DNA of 64,000 nucleotides from Ideonella_A sp031398385 (GCA_031398385.1 JANNNE010000211.1:1-64000), one strand, 5' to 3'; counted from the stretch's first letter, positions 40,143 to 50,032 are shown. Program-made: numbers and translations. The notes: generated from the letters alone by a model not told the origin.

Positions 40143-42860
40143 TCAGAATTCGTATTTGAACTCGCCTTCTGCGGTCGTCACATTGACGCGCTCAATCGGC
40201 GTGGCTTCCATCATGCGCGTCAGGAACTCACGTGAAATCTCCGGCAGCATGGTGTTGGTCAAGATCGCGTCGATCATGCGACCACCCGATTCGCTTTCGG
40301 TGCAGCGCGACACGACCAGACTGACCACATCGTCGCTATAGGTGAACGGGATCTTGTAACGCGCCTCGACGCGTTTCTTGACCCGGTTGAGCTGCAGGAC
40401 AACGATCTTGCCGAGCATTTCGTCCGACAGCGGGTAATAAGGAATCGCGACCAGCCGCCCCAACAGCGCCGGCGGGAAGATCTTCAGCAGCGGTTCACGC
40501 AGCGCCTTGGCCATGCCTTCGGGATCGGGCATCAGGTCCGGGTCTTTGCACAGGCTGGCGATCAGCTCGGTGCCGGCATTGGTGGTCAGCAGGATCAGGG
40601 TATTCTTGAAATCGATCGAGCGGCCCTCGCCGTCTTCCATGAAGCCCTTGTCGAAGACCTGGAAGAACAACTCGTGCACGTCCGGGTGCGCCTTCTCGAC
40701 CTCGTCGAGCAGAACCACCGAATACGGCTTGCGCCGCACCGCCTCGGTCAGCACACCGCCCTCGCCATAACCGACGTAGCCAGGCGGCGCGCCCTTTAGC
40801 GACGACACGGTGTGCGCCTCCTGATACTCGCTCATGTTGATGACGATCAGGTTCTGCTCGCCACCGTACAGCGCCTCGGCCAGCGCAATCGCGGTTTCGG
40901 TCTTGCCGACGCCGGAGGTACCCGCCAACATGAACACGCCGATCGGTTTCTGCGGGTTGTCCAGGCCAGCGCGTGAGGTCTGGATGCGCTTGGCGATCAT
41001 CTCCATCGCGTGGTCCTGGCCGATCACGCGTTTGCCGAGCAACTCCGGCAGTTTCAGCACAGTATCGATCTCGTTGCGCGCCATCCGGCCGACCGGGATG
41101 CCGGTCCAGTCGCCGACCACGCTGGCCACCGCCTGGTAATCGACCGTCGGCAGGATCAGCGGGCTCTCGCCCTGCAGCGCAGCGAGCTTGGTCTGCACGG
41201 CTTTCAGCTCGGTGACCGCATCGGCACGGTCGGCGTCGCTGAGGTCGGTCTTCGCTGCCTCGTTGGCATTCGCTTCGAGCGCACTGCCCGTGCCTTCGAC
41301 CGGCATCTTGCCGTCGCGCAATTTGGCACGCAGGCTCAGCAGCTCGTCGACCAGTGTCTTCTCCTCGCCCCAGCGCTTCTCGAGCCCGGCCAGGCGCTCG
41401 CGCTCGGTGGCCAGCAGCGCTTCGACGTTTTCCTTGCGCTCCTTGATCTCGATGCCGATCGCACCTTCGCGGCCAATGATGCCCGACTCGGTTTCGAGCG
41501 ATTCGATGCGTTTGCGGCAGTCATCGACTTCGGCCGGCGTGGCGTGCAGGCTGACTGCGACGCGCGCACACGCGGTATCCAGCAGGCTGACCGACTTGTC
41601 CGGCAACTGGCGCGCCGGGATGTAGCGGTGCGAGAGCTTGACCGCGGCTTCCAGTGCCTCGTCGAGAATCTGCGCCTTGTGGTGTTTCTCCATCGTCGAC
41701 GCGACACCACGCATCATCAGGATGGCCTTCACCTCGTCGGGCTCGTCGACCGTGACGCTCTGGAAGCGTCGGGTCAGCGCCGGATCCTTCTCGATGTGTT
41801 TCTTGTATTCGGCGAAGGTGGTCGCGCCGATGGTGCGCAAGGTACCGCGCGCCAAAGCCGGTTTCAGCAGGTTGGCCGCGTCGCCGGTGCCGGCTGCGCC
41901 ACCCGCGCCGACCAGCGTGTGGGTTTCGTCGATGAACAGGATGATCGGTTTCGGGCTCGCCTGCACCTCGTCGATGACGCTGCGCAGGCGCTGCTCGAAC
42001 TCCCCCTTCATGCTGGCACCGGCCTGCAGCAGGCCGACATCGAGCGCACGCAACTCCACGTCCTTCATGCTCGGCGGCACGTCGCCGCGCGCGATGCGCT
42101 GCGCGAAGCCTTCGACCACCGCGGTCTTGCCGACGCCGGCCTCGCCGATCAGGATCGGGTTGTTCTGGCGCCGACGCATCAGGATGTCGACCACCTGCCG
42201 GATTTCATCATCGCGACCGACGATCGGGTCCATCTTGCCGCTGCGGGCCTGCTCGGTCAGGTCGACGGTGAATTTCTTCAAGGCCTCCTGCTTGCCCATC
42301 TGTGCCGGCGCCATCGCGCCGCTGGCTTCGCCGGGCACCGCGCCCCCGCCGACATTCGATCCATCGCGCGGCCCCAGCGTATCTTCGGCCGAACCGCTGA
42401 CGATCTTGGGCAGGTTATCGGCCAGATCGTCACCCTTGATCTTGCGGAATTCGCCGCTGATCGCATACAGCGTGTTGCGCAGGTTCTGCGTCTTGACCGC
42501 GCCGAAGATCAGGTGCCCGGTGCGCACCGCACCTTCGCCGAACATCAGCGTGCCGTAAAGCCAGCCGCGCTCGGTGGCGTCCTCGATCAGCGGGGAAAAA
42601 TCCGATATCGCAGTGGCACCGCGTGGCAGTGCATCCAGCGCCACCGTCATGTCGGCGGCGAGTTTCGACGCATCGACGTTGTAATGCTTGAGGATACGGT
42701 GCAAATCGGTATCAGGCACCTGGATCAGCTGGTGCAACCAATGCACCAGCTCGACATACGGGTTGCCTCGCAGCTTGCAGAATACCGTTGCACCCTCGAC
42801 GGCCTTGTAGGCGACCGGATTGAGCTTGCCGAACAGGGCGACGCGACTGATTTCACTCAC
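40143..42860 (-). CDS. tssH: T6SS sheath-recycling AAA+ ATPase ClpV
   Basis: 905 residues from a GTG at 42860 with AAGGAG seven bases upstream. ClpV disassembles the contracted TssB/TssC sheath. Two AAA+ domains are present, Walker A GEAGVGKTA and GTSGVGKTE, separated by a coiled-coil middle domain (about 400-540). The N-terminal domain (about 1-150) binds the TssC N-terminal helix. It is the last gene of the cluster and lies 159 nt after tssG, a gap with no gene in it. Confidence 0.96.
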   Translation of the reverse strand: MSEISRVALFGKLNPVAYKAVEGATVFCKLRGNPYVELVHWLHQLIQVPDTDLHRILKHYNVDASKLAADMTVALDALPRGATAISDFSPLIEDATERGWLYGTLMFGEGAVRTGHLIFGAVKTQNLRNTLYAISGEFRKIKGDDLADNLPKIVSGSAEDTLGPRDGSNVGGGAVPGEASGAMAPAQMGKQEALKKFTVDLTEQARSGKMDPIVGRDDEIRQVVDILMRRRQNNPILIGEAGVGKTAVVEGFAQRIARGDVPPSMKDVELRALDVGLLQAGASMKGEFEQRLRSVIDEVQASPKPIILFIDETHTLVGAGGAAGTGDAANLLKPALARGTLRTIGATTFAEYKKHIEKDPALTRRFQSVTVDEPDEVKAILMMRGVASTMEKHHKAQILDEALEAAVKLSHRYIPARQLPDKSVSLLDTACARVAVSLHATPAEVDDCRKRIESLETESGIIGREGAIGIEIKERKENVEALLATERERLAGLEKRWGEEKTLVDELLSLRAKLRDGKMPVEGTGSALEANANEAAKTDLSDADRADAVTELKAVQTKLAALQGESPLILPTVDYQAVASVVGDWTGIPVGRMARNEIDTVLKLPELLGKRVIGQDHAMEMIAKRIQTSRAGLDNPQKPIGVFMLAGTSGVGKTETAIALAEALYGGEQNLIVINMSEYQEAHTVSSLKGAPPGYVGYGEGGVLTEAVRRKPYSVVLLDEVEKAHPDVHELFFQVFDKGFMEDGEGRSIDFKNTLILLTTNAGTELIASLCKDPDLMPDPEGMAKALREPLLKIFPPALLGRLVAIPYYPLSDEMLGKIVVLQLNRVKKRVEARYKIPFTYSDDVVSLVVSRCTESESGGRMIDAILTNTMLPEISREFLTRMMEATPIERVNVTTAEGEFKYEF

Positions 42861-43019
42861 GCTGATTCTCCTTCGATACGGGATGTTGTAGCGGCTTCGC
42901 AGATGAGGTCGATGCCGGCGGGTCTTGCAAGGTCGTTCCGCACTTTAGGGAAGGTTGGCGATCCGGGCAACCTCCCTGCTCGCTTTTTCAGTACTACAGG
43001 TGGGCGGGGATGGATCGGA

Positions 43020-44045
43020 CTACAAAATTCGCAACACCAATTCGTCGGCATCGTCCGGACCGTCGGCCGGCGGGCGGGCTCCCACCCAACTGGTCCAGCC
43101 CAACTGCCCGGCCTTGCCGAGCACCATGGGCGGAACCTCGCTGCGTCGCAGCAACAACTGCATCTCGCACGACAGTTCGTCGCCAGAATAATTGCGCACC
43201 CAGGCCTTGAGCCGCTTCAGGCTGTCCTGCCCCGGCAGAAAGCGCTTGAACTGCTCGATGCCCAGCGGGCCGAGGACGATCCGGAAGCGGCTTTGGCAGT
43301 CCCAGATCCTGGCGCCGATCACCGAAGTGACGCCGAGCTGTGCGCCGGGTTGATTGGCACCGAGCCGGGTGTAGGCATCCGGCGGAAGCGTCATCCAATG
43401 GGGCTGCCATTGCTCGACCCTTGCGGCGACGCGGAAGAAGTTGCCGATGATGCGTGCCAGGCCATCCGCGTTGCGCACCGAGTTGGCCAGCAGCCCGGTG
43501 TGTGCCCGCTTCGCGAAATCCGGAACATCGTCTCGCTGCTGCAAGGTCGGGCCGGCATAGCCGGCCAGCGCAGACAGGCGATCGCCGAATGGGTCCTGCC
43601 CTGGCCGATCCAGGCTGACCGTTGGCTGCGCGTCCGCCCAGGCGCGGTAGAACATCGCGAAGATGCGGTGATGGAAAGTGTCCAGAAAGCTCAGGAAGGT
43701 CTTGTCGCCATGGTTGCGCAGACGGTCCCGGGCGAACTCGGTCAGGTGCAGCGGCAAAGGTCCGTTCGGGCCGGTCATCCCGGTGAAACGCACCAGCAGA
43801 CGCGGCACACCCTCCTTGGGAAATTCGAGCGCCGCCACGGTGGCCAGCGCGAACGCCAGCGAGGCCTCCTGAGCGAAGCGCACCGGGTCATCGCGGAGTC
43901 GCCGCGAGGTGCCGACCCGAGGCAGTTCCGGAAAACTGCACTCGATTCGCCGCGCCGCCTGAAAGAAGCCGTAGGCATACGGCTCGGCGGCGATGGCCCT
44001 GAACAGGGTCAGGTGATCGCGCGCTGGCCGACTCGGGGCTTCCAT
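43020..44045 (-). CDS. tssG: T6SS baseplate subunit TssG
   Basis: 341 residues. It begins with the family pattern LFRAIAAEPYAYGFFQAARRIE and contains LVRFTGMTGPNGPLPLHLTE, LRNHGDKTFLSFLDTFHHR and RIIGNFF. TssG is part of the wedge of the T6SS baseplate and binds TssF and TssE. Its first 37 bases overlap the end of tssF, which indicates tight co-translation. Length is within the family range (310-360). Confidence 0.94.
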   Translation of the reverse strand: MEAPSRPARDHLTLFRAIAAEPYAYGFFQAARRIECSFPELPRVGTSRRLRDDPVRFAQEASLAFALATVAALEFPKEGVPRLLVRFTGMTGPNGPLPLHLTEFARDRLRNHGDKTFLSFLDTFHHRIFAMFYRAWADAQPTVSLDRPGQDPFGDRLSALAGYAGPTLQQRDDVPDFAKRAHTGLLANSVRNADGLARIIGNFFRVAARVEQWQPHWMTLPPDAYTRLGANQPGAQLGVTSVIGARIWDCQSRFRIVLGPLGIEQFKRFLPGQDSLKRLKAWVRNYSGDELSCEMQLLLRRSEVPPMVLGKAGQLGWTSWVGARPPADGPDDADELVLRIL

Positions 44046-45895
44046 CGCTTGAGTTCTCCGCGTGTCTGGGAAACCAGCGTCAGCTGGGTGAAGCTGTTCA
44101 GGCTGGCATAGCGTGCAAAAAAGCGTTCAAGTACGGTGGCCAGCACCATCACGCCGGATCCCTCGAAGGCGCGCTCGTCGACCGACATGACGATGCCGGT
44201 GCCTCGACCGAAGGCGATCGGGCCGGGAACCGGCACCCGGGAGATGGCCTGCTTGCTGGTCACCGAGACCACCCCGTCGATCTGCTTGTGCAGGCGCGAA
44301 CGTGCATCCAATCCGTACAGCGACAGGATTTCGCGCAGTGCGGCAGCACCTTGCTGCGGATCAGAGTCGCACAGCGACAGGTAATTCAGGGACAGGTGAC
44401 TGAGCAGCCGCCACGGTGTCTGGCCCTCGGGCACCGGCGCGACCGGTCGGGTCGGGCCCTTGATGCAACGGATGCCGAACACCGGCGCGCTTTCCTCGAA
44501 AGCAAAATCGTCCTTGCTGCCGATCGACATCAGCAGCGGCAGATCGCGATTCGAGCTGACGATCTCGATCGCCAGCTGTCTGACCCGGTCCGAGTAGGGG
44601 GCATCGTCGACGTCGACCAGCGAGACATAGACCTCGGTGCCGATATAGCCGGCCCGGGGGCCCCGTTGCCGCTGGATTTCGGATAGCAGCCGCGGCACGC
44701 GGCGCAAGCTATAAAAGCCGCGACCCTGCTGAGTGATGCCGTCAAACTGATCGTACAAGGGATTGAACGACTGTTCTTCCGACTCGGCGGATTCGTCGTA
44801 TCCGGTCACCTTCTCGACGCTGAAGACCTCGTAGTCCATCGGTCGCGCGCGGTCGGCGATGATGTGGAACTCATGATCGCGTCGATTCACGTCGATGCGG
44901 TCGGCGCGCTTGGCGAACAGGTTGATCGCCGCGGTGCAATGCAACATGAAGCTGCTGGCATCGAGCGTCTTTTCCAGTGTCTGATCGATACGATCGAGAA
45001 CGAACACCAGGTCGAATTCATCGGTCTGGAGCTTTTTCAGGATTGGTTTCAAGCCGCTGACGTTGAAGAACAGGAAACGGTCCGGAAACGCTGCGTACTC
45101 CTTGAGCAGCCGGTACCCACCGAACGACCGGGGCGACACCGGCAGCACCGCCTCATCATCGCCCAGGCCGCCCGGCTGCACCGCACTGGCGGGCAGCACC
45201 TCGAATTTCGGATTGCGCCTGGCCGGCGTCTGCACGACGATGGCGCTGCAACTCGCGAACAGCTGTTCATAGATACGGTGCGCAACGCCTTCGTCACCGC
45301 CGAGATAGACATCCAGCCGATCGAGGCTCAACTGATCGCTCTTCTGCGCCGCTGTGATCTTGAACCGAACCCGCAGGGTGGAGCGCGGCTTGCCGCCCAT
45401 GTTGAGCGCGGACGGCGGAACGTCGGTGACATGCGCCTGATACCTTGCCTCGACGACCTGCAAAGGCCATAGCCTTACGTCTTGGCTGGTGGTGAAGCGG
45501 CAACTGGTTCGTTCGCCAGGTTGCAAGCGGGAGTTCATCAGGCTGCCGCGTGCGACCGTCGGCCCCGCAGCAAGACCGGCATCGTTGAGATCGGGCTCCA
45601 ACTGGGCGATCAGCATCGATGGCGTCGGCGCGAGAAAGCCGGGATAGACCATCTCGAGCAGGTGCTGGGTGAGGCGAGGGTATTCGGCATCCTGACGAAT
45701 TTGCACTCGCGCGGTCAGGAAGGCAAAGCCCTCCAGCAGACGCTCGACGTAGGGGTCGACGCATTCGCCCTGGGCCGTCGTTGCATCCAGCGCGAGGCGG
45801 GCAGCCACCTTCGGATGTTCACGCGCGAATTCCGCCGCACCTTCGCGGATGTGAAGCAATTCCTGACGGTAATAGTCGAGCAGGCGTGGATCCAT
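44009..45895 (-). CDS. tssF: T6SS baseplate subunit TssF
   Basis: 628 residues from the ATG at 45895 (MDPRLLDYYRQELLHIRE, the common start). The upstream in-frame start at 45916 is less likely. Typical TssF blocks are visible: HPKVAARLALDA, DPYVERLLEGFAFLTARVQ, LTQHLLEMVYPGFLAPTPS and a C-terminal FARYASLNSFTQL. It forms the baseplate wedge with TssG and contacts the TssK trimers. The overlap with tssG and 39-nt gap from tssE fit the usual tssEFG order. Confidence 0.95.
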   Translation of the reverse strand: MDPRLLDYYRQELLHIREGAAEFAREHPKVAARLALDATTAQGECVDPYVERLLEGFAFLTARVQIRQDAEYPRLTQHLLEMVYPGFLAPTPSMLIAQLEPDLNDAGLAAGPTVARGSLMNSRLQPGERTSCRFTTSQDVRLWPLQVVEARYQAHVTDVPPSALNMGGKPRSTLRVRFKITAAQKSDQLSLDRLDVYLGGDEGVAHRIYEQLFASCSAIVVQTPARRNPKFEVLPASAVQPGGLGDDEAVLPVSPRSFGGYRLLKEYAAFPDRFLFFNVSGLKPILKKLQTDEFDLVFVLDRIDQTLEKTLDASSFMLHCTAAINLFAKRADRIDVNRRDHEFHIIADRARPMDYEVFSVEKVTGYDESAESEEQSFNPLYDQFDGITQQGRGFYSLRRVPRLLSEIQRQRGPRAGYIGTEVYVSLVDVDDAPYSDRVRQLAIEIVSSNRDLPLLMSIGSKDDFAFEESAPVFGIRCIKGPTRPVAPVPEGQTPWRLLSHLSLNYLSLCDSDPQQGAAALREILSLYGLDARSRLHKQIDGVVSVTSKQAISRVPVPGPIAFGRGTGIVMSVDERAFEGSGVMVLATVLERFFARYASLNSFTQLTLVSQTRGELKRWKPRVGQRAIT

Positions 45896-45934
45896 GATCA
45901 GTTCAGCGGATGGCACCAGCCATCACCAGGTGGC

Positions 45935-46432
45935 TCAGCGCTCGTTGGATTCGATCACGCGGGTCTGCCCGCTCTCCAGATCCATATCCGTGCGCATGAA
46001 GATTTCGAGCGGAATCGGCTGCGCCCACAACTGGGCTTCCAGCTTGAAGGTGATCACGTTGTGCGACGATTTCTTGTCGGTATCGACGATGACCCGCACC
46101 GTGTGCGGAATCAACCGCGGCTCGAAAAAGATCAACGCCTCGCGCAACGCGCCCGCGAGATCGTTCAGTTTCAGACTGGAGGCTGGCCGACCCGACACCG
46201 CCGGCAGCCCGAAATTGAGCACCGATTTTCTGATCTGCGGGTAATCGGCCAAGTCTTCGCTGTTCTGCGTCGAATTGAACAACCAGTTCATATCGCGCAG
46301 CACCGCCTCACGCAGGCGGGCCGTCGAAAAGGCGCGGTTATCTCGGACTTCGACCGTCTTGCCTGGATCGTCGTCGATCAGCCGGTCGAGCAGCGAGGGA
46401 TAGAGACGGTCGCGGGCAAGCGTCTCAGCCAT
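45935..46432 (-). CDS. tssE: T6SS baseplate subunit TssE (gp25-like)
   Basis: 165 residues from the ATG at 46432, giving MAETLARDRLYPSLLDRL; the open frame extends upstream only over tagJ. It is a gp25-like lysozyme-fold protein without enzymatic residues that links the sheath to the baseplate. The recognisable family motifs are LRDMNWLFNS, DYPQIRKSVLNFGLP and the EPRLIPHTVRV strand. The start lies inside the end of tagJ (8-nt overlap). Confidence 0.93.
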   Translation of the reverse strand: MAETLARDRLYPSLLDRLIDDDPGKTVEVRDNRAFSTARLREAVLRDMNWLFNSTQNSEDLADYPQIRKSVLNFGLPAVSGRPASSLKLNDLAGALREALIFFEPRLIPHTVRVIVDTDKKSSHNVITFKLEAQLWAQPIPLEIFMRTDMDLESGQTRVIESNER

Positions 46433-47231
46433 TGTCGGTCGGCTCGTCGAAGCGCAGGTCGCGAATGTCGAGCAGCGAAACGTCGGCTTCGTCGGTGGCA
46501 AACATCCGCTGACCCAAACCGGCGTAGGAATCCGGCGCCATTTCCCGCCATTCGGTAGCGCGCGCCATCCGCAGCGCGTTGTCTTCCAGCTTTTCCGAGC
46601 CCGGATAACGGGTCGGGATCAACGCGACGTTGGTTCCGCCGTTGGCCAGGGTCACCGTCGCTCCGGTCCAGACAAAGTCGCGGAGATCCGACGGCGCATC
46701 CATTTCGAGGTGCGCGATTCGGTACATCGGCACCCAGTAGTATTTTCCATTGATGATCATCTCCAGCATCGGTCCCAATCTGGAGTCGGCGTCTGCCAGC
46801 CAGGCGAAGGGCTTGCCATCGACCTTGCCGGGCGCCGCCGGCGCCTCCTCGAGCGCCTTGTGCCGAAGATCAGCCGCCGCCGCGTGATTGCCGGCGGCGT
46901 CGAGTTTCAGGGCCTCGAGCATCCACGCAATCCAGGTCTGCGGATCCCCCAGGATCAGCGGCACACGCTGACCGGCGAACACTTCTTTGCGGTACACCTC
47001 GCAACGCACCGCCTCGCGGTAGGTCTTGACCATCGACTCGGCTTCTGCGTCGAGTTCCTCGATTGCGTTGAGCTGATTGGCCGCCTTGCCCCATTCGCCG
47101 ATGACACAGCAGATCTGGAACAGGAAGATGCGCAGGTCAGCCCGCTGCGGCTGTTTTCGAATCTGATCTTGCAGGTCTTTCAGATGGCCTACCGGATCGG
47201 ACGAGGTGAACTGAAGATTCAGGTTTGACAT
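46425..47231 (-). CDS. tagJ: T6SS accessory protein TagJ (ImpE/SciE)
   Basis: 268 residues. The N-terminal half is a TPR-like helical array (ADLRIFLFQICCVIGEWGKAANQL in part); the C-terminal half has the ImpE pattern WLADADSRLGPMLEMIINGKYYWVPMYRI (in part). In Pseudomonas, TagJ binds TssB and modulates ClpV action. It is the first gene after the hairpin at 47266-47308, so its expression depends on read-through or on a promoter of its own. A weak TAATAC sequence lies about 20 bases before the start. Confidence 0.9.
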   Translation of the reverse strand: MSNLNLQFTSSDPVGHLKDLQDQIRKQPQRADLRIFLFQICCVIGEWGKAANQLNAIEELDAEAESMVKTYREAVRCEVYRKEVFAGQRVPLILGDPQTWIAWMLEALKLDAAGNHAAAADLRHKALEEAPAAPGKVDGKPFAWLADADSRLGPMLEMIINGKYYWVPMYRIAHLEMDAPSDLRDFVWTGATVTLANGGTNVALIPTRYPGSEKLEDNALRMARATEWREMAPDSYAGLGQRMFATDEADVSLLDIRDLRFDEPTDNG

Positions 47232-47265
47232 CGCTCTGCCTCAGAGTATTAGAATCTGCCGACCC

Positions 47266-47308
47266 AATTAAAACAGCCCTGTCGTCCGATTGTCGGAAAA
47301 CAGGGCTG
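47266..47308 (-). terminator. Intrinsic terminator after hcp
   Basis: On the minus strand, a 9-bp perfect stem (CAGCCCTGT arms at 47274-47282 and 47300-47308), closing a loop that holds a smaller CCGA/TCGG stem, is followed by TTTTAATT. This is the best rho-independent terminator of the window. It lies between hcp and tagJ, within the T6SS cluster, so it probably separates strong hcp expression from the downstream genes. Confidence 0.85.
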
Positions 47309-47371
47309 AACTGCAGTTTCGCGAAAGTCCATCCAGGTATGCAGACGGGCTAACGTTAAAACTCAGTGCTC

Positions 47372-47857
47372 TCAAGCATCCGCATTTTCGGCAATATTCC
47401 AGGAAAACTCCGGCTTGGCGCCTTCGCCGCCGCCGGGGACCTGCTCGGTGTACATCACCTTGAACTCGCGGAAATTCAACGAGACATTTTCCGTGAGCTT
47501 CTCTTCGCCACCCGATCCGCCGGTCGAAACAGACGTGACGAGGACGTCTTTCATTTCGAGCTTCAGGTATTCAAGCGGCGTCTTGCCGGCCTTGCGGACG
47601 GTCAGCAACGCTTTGCTGAAGTGGTCGCCGTTGGCGCAATACTGCATCAGGATCGGCGACGATTTGTCGATCCACTTGGTCACCGAGATGTCCTGAAAAC
47701 TGGCCTTGCCCGCGCCGCCGCCGCCGCCGGTATGGAAGCTGCCGGTTTGCGACATGCCCCAGCTCCACGCCAGAATGTCGATTTCGTCCTTGTGCTTTCT
47801 GTCTTGCGACTCGCCTTTGATCTCACCCTCGATATTCAGAAACATGTCCACAGCCAT
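47372..47857 (-). CDS. hcp: T6SS tube protein Hcp
   Basis: 161 residues. Hcp hexamers stack as the inner tube of the T6SS. The start MAVDMFLNIEGEIKGESQD, WSWGMSQTGSFHTG and DISVTKWIDKSSPILMQYC (in part) are diagnostic. A Gly-rich stretch follows in the loop near 43-48. An AGGAGAG five bases before the ATG is a very strong ribosome site, fitting high expression. Its own terminator follows, so a separate abundant transcript end is likely. Confidence 0.96.
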   Translation of the reverse strand: MAVDMFLNIEGEIKGESQDRKHKDEIDILAWSWGMSQTGSFHTGGGGGAGKASFQDISVTKWIDKSSPILMQYCANGDHFSKALLTVRKAGKTPLEYLKLEMKDVLVTSVSTGGSGGEEKLTENVSLNFREFKVMYTEQVPGGGEGAKPEFSWNIAENADA

Positions 47858-47923
47858 GATACTCTCCTGTCAGATTTAAGTTACCCGATCCCAATTCGGT
47901 CGTGCTGTCACACTTCCGCGCCC

Positions 47924-49414
47924 TTATGCCCCCTTGCTTGAAGGCATCTTCGAAACCAACCTGAGCGAAATATTCATCCCCTCGAGTTGGTAGTGAGGAC
48001 GCAAGAAAAATCTGGATGTATACATACCCGGATTCCCCTCCACCTCCTCAACTATCACCTCCGCACCCGCCAAAGGCTTGCGAGCCTTTGTTGCGTCCGA
48101 AGATGTCTCGGGGTTGGCGTCCACAAAGTTGCCGATCCAATTGTTCAACTCAGTTTGCATCGACTTGGCCGTTGCGAATGAACCAACCTTGTCGCGAACC
48201 ATACACTTCAAATAGTGCGCGAAGCGCGAACTGGCGAACAAATAGGGCAAACGTGCGGCAAGGTTGGCATTTGCCGTGGCATCGGGGTCGTCATACTCGG
48301 CCGGCTTCTGCAAAGACTGGGCCCCAATGAAGGCTGCGAAGTCGCTGTTCTTGCGGTGAACCAGGGGCATGAAGCCATTTTTGGCCAGTTCGGCCTCACG
48401 CCGATCGGAAATCGCGATCTCGGTCGGACACTTCATGTCGACGCCGCCGTCGTCGGTCGGAAAACTGTGCACCGGCAGGTTGGCCACCGCACCGCCGGAT
48501 TCGACCCCCCGGATCGTCGTAGTCCAGCCGTACAGCTTGAACGCGCGGGTGATGTTGGTCGCCATCGCATAGGCCGAATTGGCCCAGACATAGCGGTTGT
48601 GGTCCTTGCCTTCGACCTCTTCCTCGAAGTCGAACGCCTCGACCGGATTGGTCTTCGAGCCATAAGGCAGCCGTGCCAGGAAGCGCGGCATCGCGAGGCC
48701 GATGTAACGGGAGTCTTCGGATTCGCGCAGCGATCGCCAGCCGGCGTATTCGGCGCTCTGGAAGATCTTGGTCAGGTCGCGCGGATTGGCCAGTTCGCCC
48801 CAGGAATCCATCTGCATCGTGGACGGCGAGGCGCCAGCGATGAACGGCGCATGCGCCGCTGCCGATACCTTGGCCATCTCTGCCAGCAGTTCGACATCCG
48901 GCGGGCTGTGGTCGAAGTGGTAATCACCGACCAAGCAGCCGTAGGGACTGCCTCCGAGCTGACCGAACTCTTCTTCGTAGACCTTCTTGAAGATCGGACT
49001 CTGATCCCAGGCTGTTCCCTTGTAGCGCTTGAGGGTCTTGTGGAGATCGTTTTTCGAGATGTTCATGACCCGGATCTTCAGGGTCTCGTCGGTCTCGGTA
49101 TTGTTGATCAGGTGGTGCAGGCCGCGCCACGCGCCTTCGAGCTTCGTGAAGTCGTCGTGGTGCATGATCAGGTTGATCTGCTCGGTCAACTTCTTGTCGA
49201 TTGCGGCGATCATCCCTTCGATCGTCTTGAAAACGTCATTGCCGATTAGCTTGGTATCGGCAAGCGCCTGCTGGGCCAACGTATGGACGGCTGTTTCAAC
49301 TGCAGACTTGGCGTGATCGGTCTTGGGCTTGAACTCCTTTTGCAGCAAGGCGGCAAAGTCGTCCAGTTCGGCGGTTGCGCCTGCTGGTTGGGCAGACTCT
49401 TGTTGGGTCGACAT
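47924..49414 (-). CDS. tssC: T6SS sheath large subunit TssC
   Basis: 496 residues. The N-terminal ClpV-interacting helix lies at about 13-35. The core motif EGAWRGLHHLINNTE is followed by MPRFLARLPYGSKTNPVEAFDFEEEV (in part), a mark of the family. The C-terminal segment after residue about 385 (NWIGNFV, AEVIVEEVEGNPGMYTSRFFLRP in part) forms the strands that interlock with neighbouring sheath subunits. Together with TssB it makes the contractile sheath. A GGAAGGAA ribosome site precedes the start. Confidence 0.97.
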   Translation of the reverse strand: MSTQQESAQPAGATAELDDFAALLQKEFKPKTDHAKSAVETAVHTLAQQALADTKLIGNDVFKTIEGMIAAIDKKLTEQINLIMHHDDFTKLEGAWRGLHHLINNTETDETLKIRVMNISKNDLHKTLKRYKGTAWDQSPIFKKVYEEEFGQLGGSPYGCLVGDYHFDHSPPDVELLAEMAKVSAAAHAPFIAGASPSTMQMDSWGELANPRDLTKIFQSAEYAGWRSLRESEDSRYIGLAMPRFLARLPYGSKTNPVEAFDFEEEVEGKDHNRYVWANSAYAMATNITRAFKLYGWTTTIRGVESGGAVANLPVHSFPTDDGGVDMKCPTEIAISDRREAELAKNGFMPLVHRKNSDFAAFIGAQSLQKPAEYDDPDATANANLAARLPYLFASSRFAHYLKCMVRDKVGSFATAKSMQTELNNWIGNFVDANPETSSDATKARKPLAGAEVIVEEVEGNPGMYTSRFFLRPHYQLEGMNISLRLVSKMPSSKGA

Positions 49415-49451
49415 GGCAATTTCCTTCCAATTCGGTTACGACGGATGCTTT

Positions 49452-49964
49452 TCAGGCGGCTGGCGACTCGTCGTCCTTCTTCGGACCAACAGCCAGTGAT
49501 TTCAACAACGCGGGATCGTTCAGAACCTTGCTCAGCAATTCCTCGGCTCCGACCTTGCCGTCCATGTAGCTGAGCAGATCCTTCAACTGGTTGCGCGCCT
49601 CGAGCATGTTGTTCAGGGCGCCGACCTTTTTTGCCACCGCTTCGGGCGTGAAGTCGTCCATGCTCTCGAACGAGATGTCCACACTCATGTTGCCTTCACC
49701 GGTCAGGGTGTTGGGCACGTTGAACGCGACCCGTGGTTTCATGGACTTCAGGCGATCGTCGAAATTGTCGACATCGATCTCAAGAAACTTGCGGTCTGCA
49801 ACGGGTGCCAACGGCTCCGTGGGTTTGCCCGAGAGATCGGCCATCACGCCCATGATGAACGGAATCTGGATCTTTTTCTTGGACCCGTACAACTCGACGT
49901 CATATTCGATCTGGACCCGCGGCGACCGGTTGCGTGCAATGAATTTTTGACTGCTGCTTGCCAT
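49452..49964 (-). CDS. tssB: T6SS sheath small subunit TssB
   Basis: 170 residues. Typical features are SQKFIARNRSPRVQIEYDVE, FIMGVMADLSG, FDDRLKSMKPRVAF and MDDFTPEAVAKKV followed by helices. It pairs with TssC to build the sheath. The ribosome site AGGAGAA is good. tssB, tssC and hcp lie close together on one strand, the usual highly expressed block. Confidence 0.97.
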   Translation of the reverse strand: MASSSQKFIARNRSPRVQIEYDVELYGSKKKIQIPFIMGVMADLSGKPTEPLAPVADRKFLEIDVDNFDDRLKSMKPRVAFNVPNTLTGEGNMSVDISFESMDDFTPEAVAKKVGALNNMLEARNQLKDLLSYMDGKVGAEELLSKVLNDPALLKSLAVGPKKDDESPAA

Positions 49965-50032
49965 GGTCGTGGTTCTCCTGGTTGAAGTTGGAACACATCA
50001 GAAAAAATCGATCGCATCACGCCGATCGGTGA

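Noticed and set aside
42861..43019. Search for tssJ or another small gene between tssG and tssH
   Set aside because: The 159-bp gap has no frame with a start, ribosome site and hydrophobic signal. It seems to hold only the tssH leader.
41010..44111. Open frame of 1033 codons on the plus strand across tssH and tssG
   Set aside because: It lies antisense to two clear T6SS genes and shows no family motif. The frame is open because of the strong third-position GC bias.
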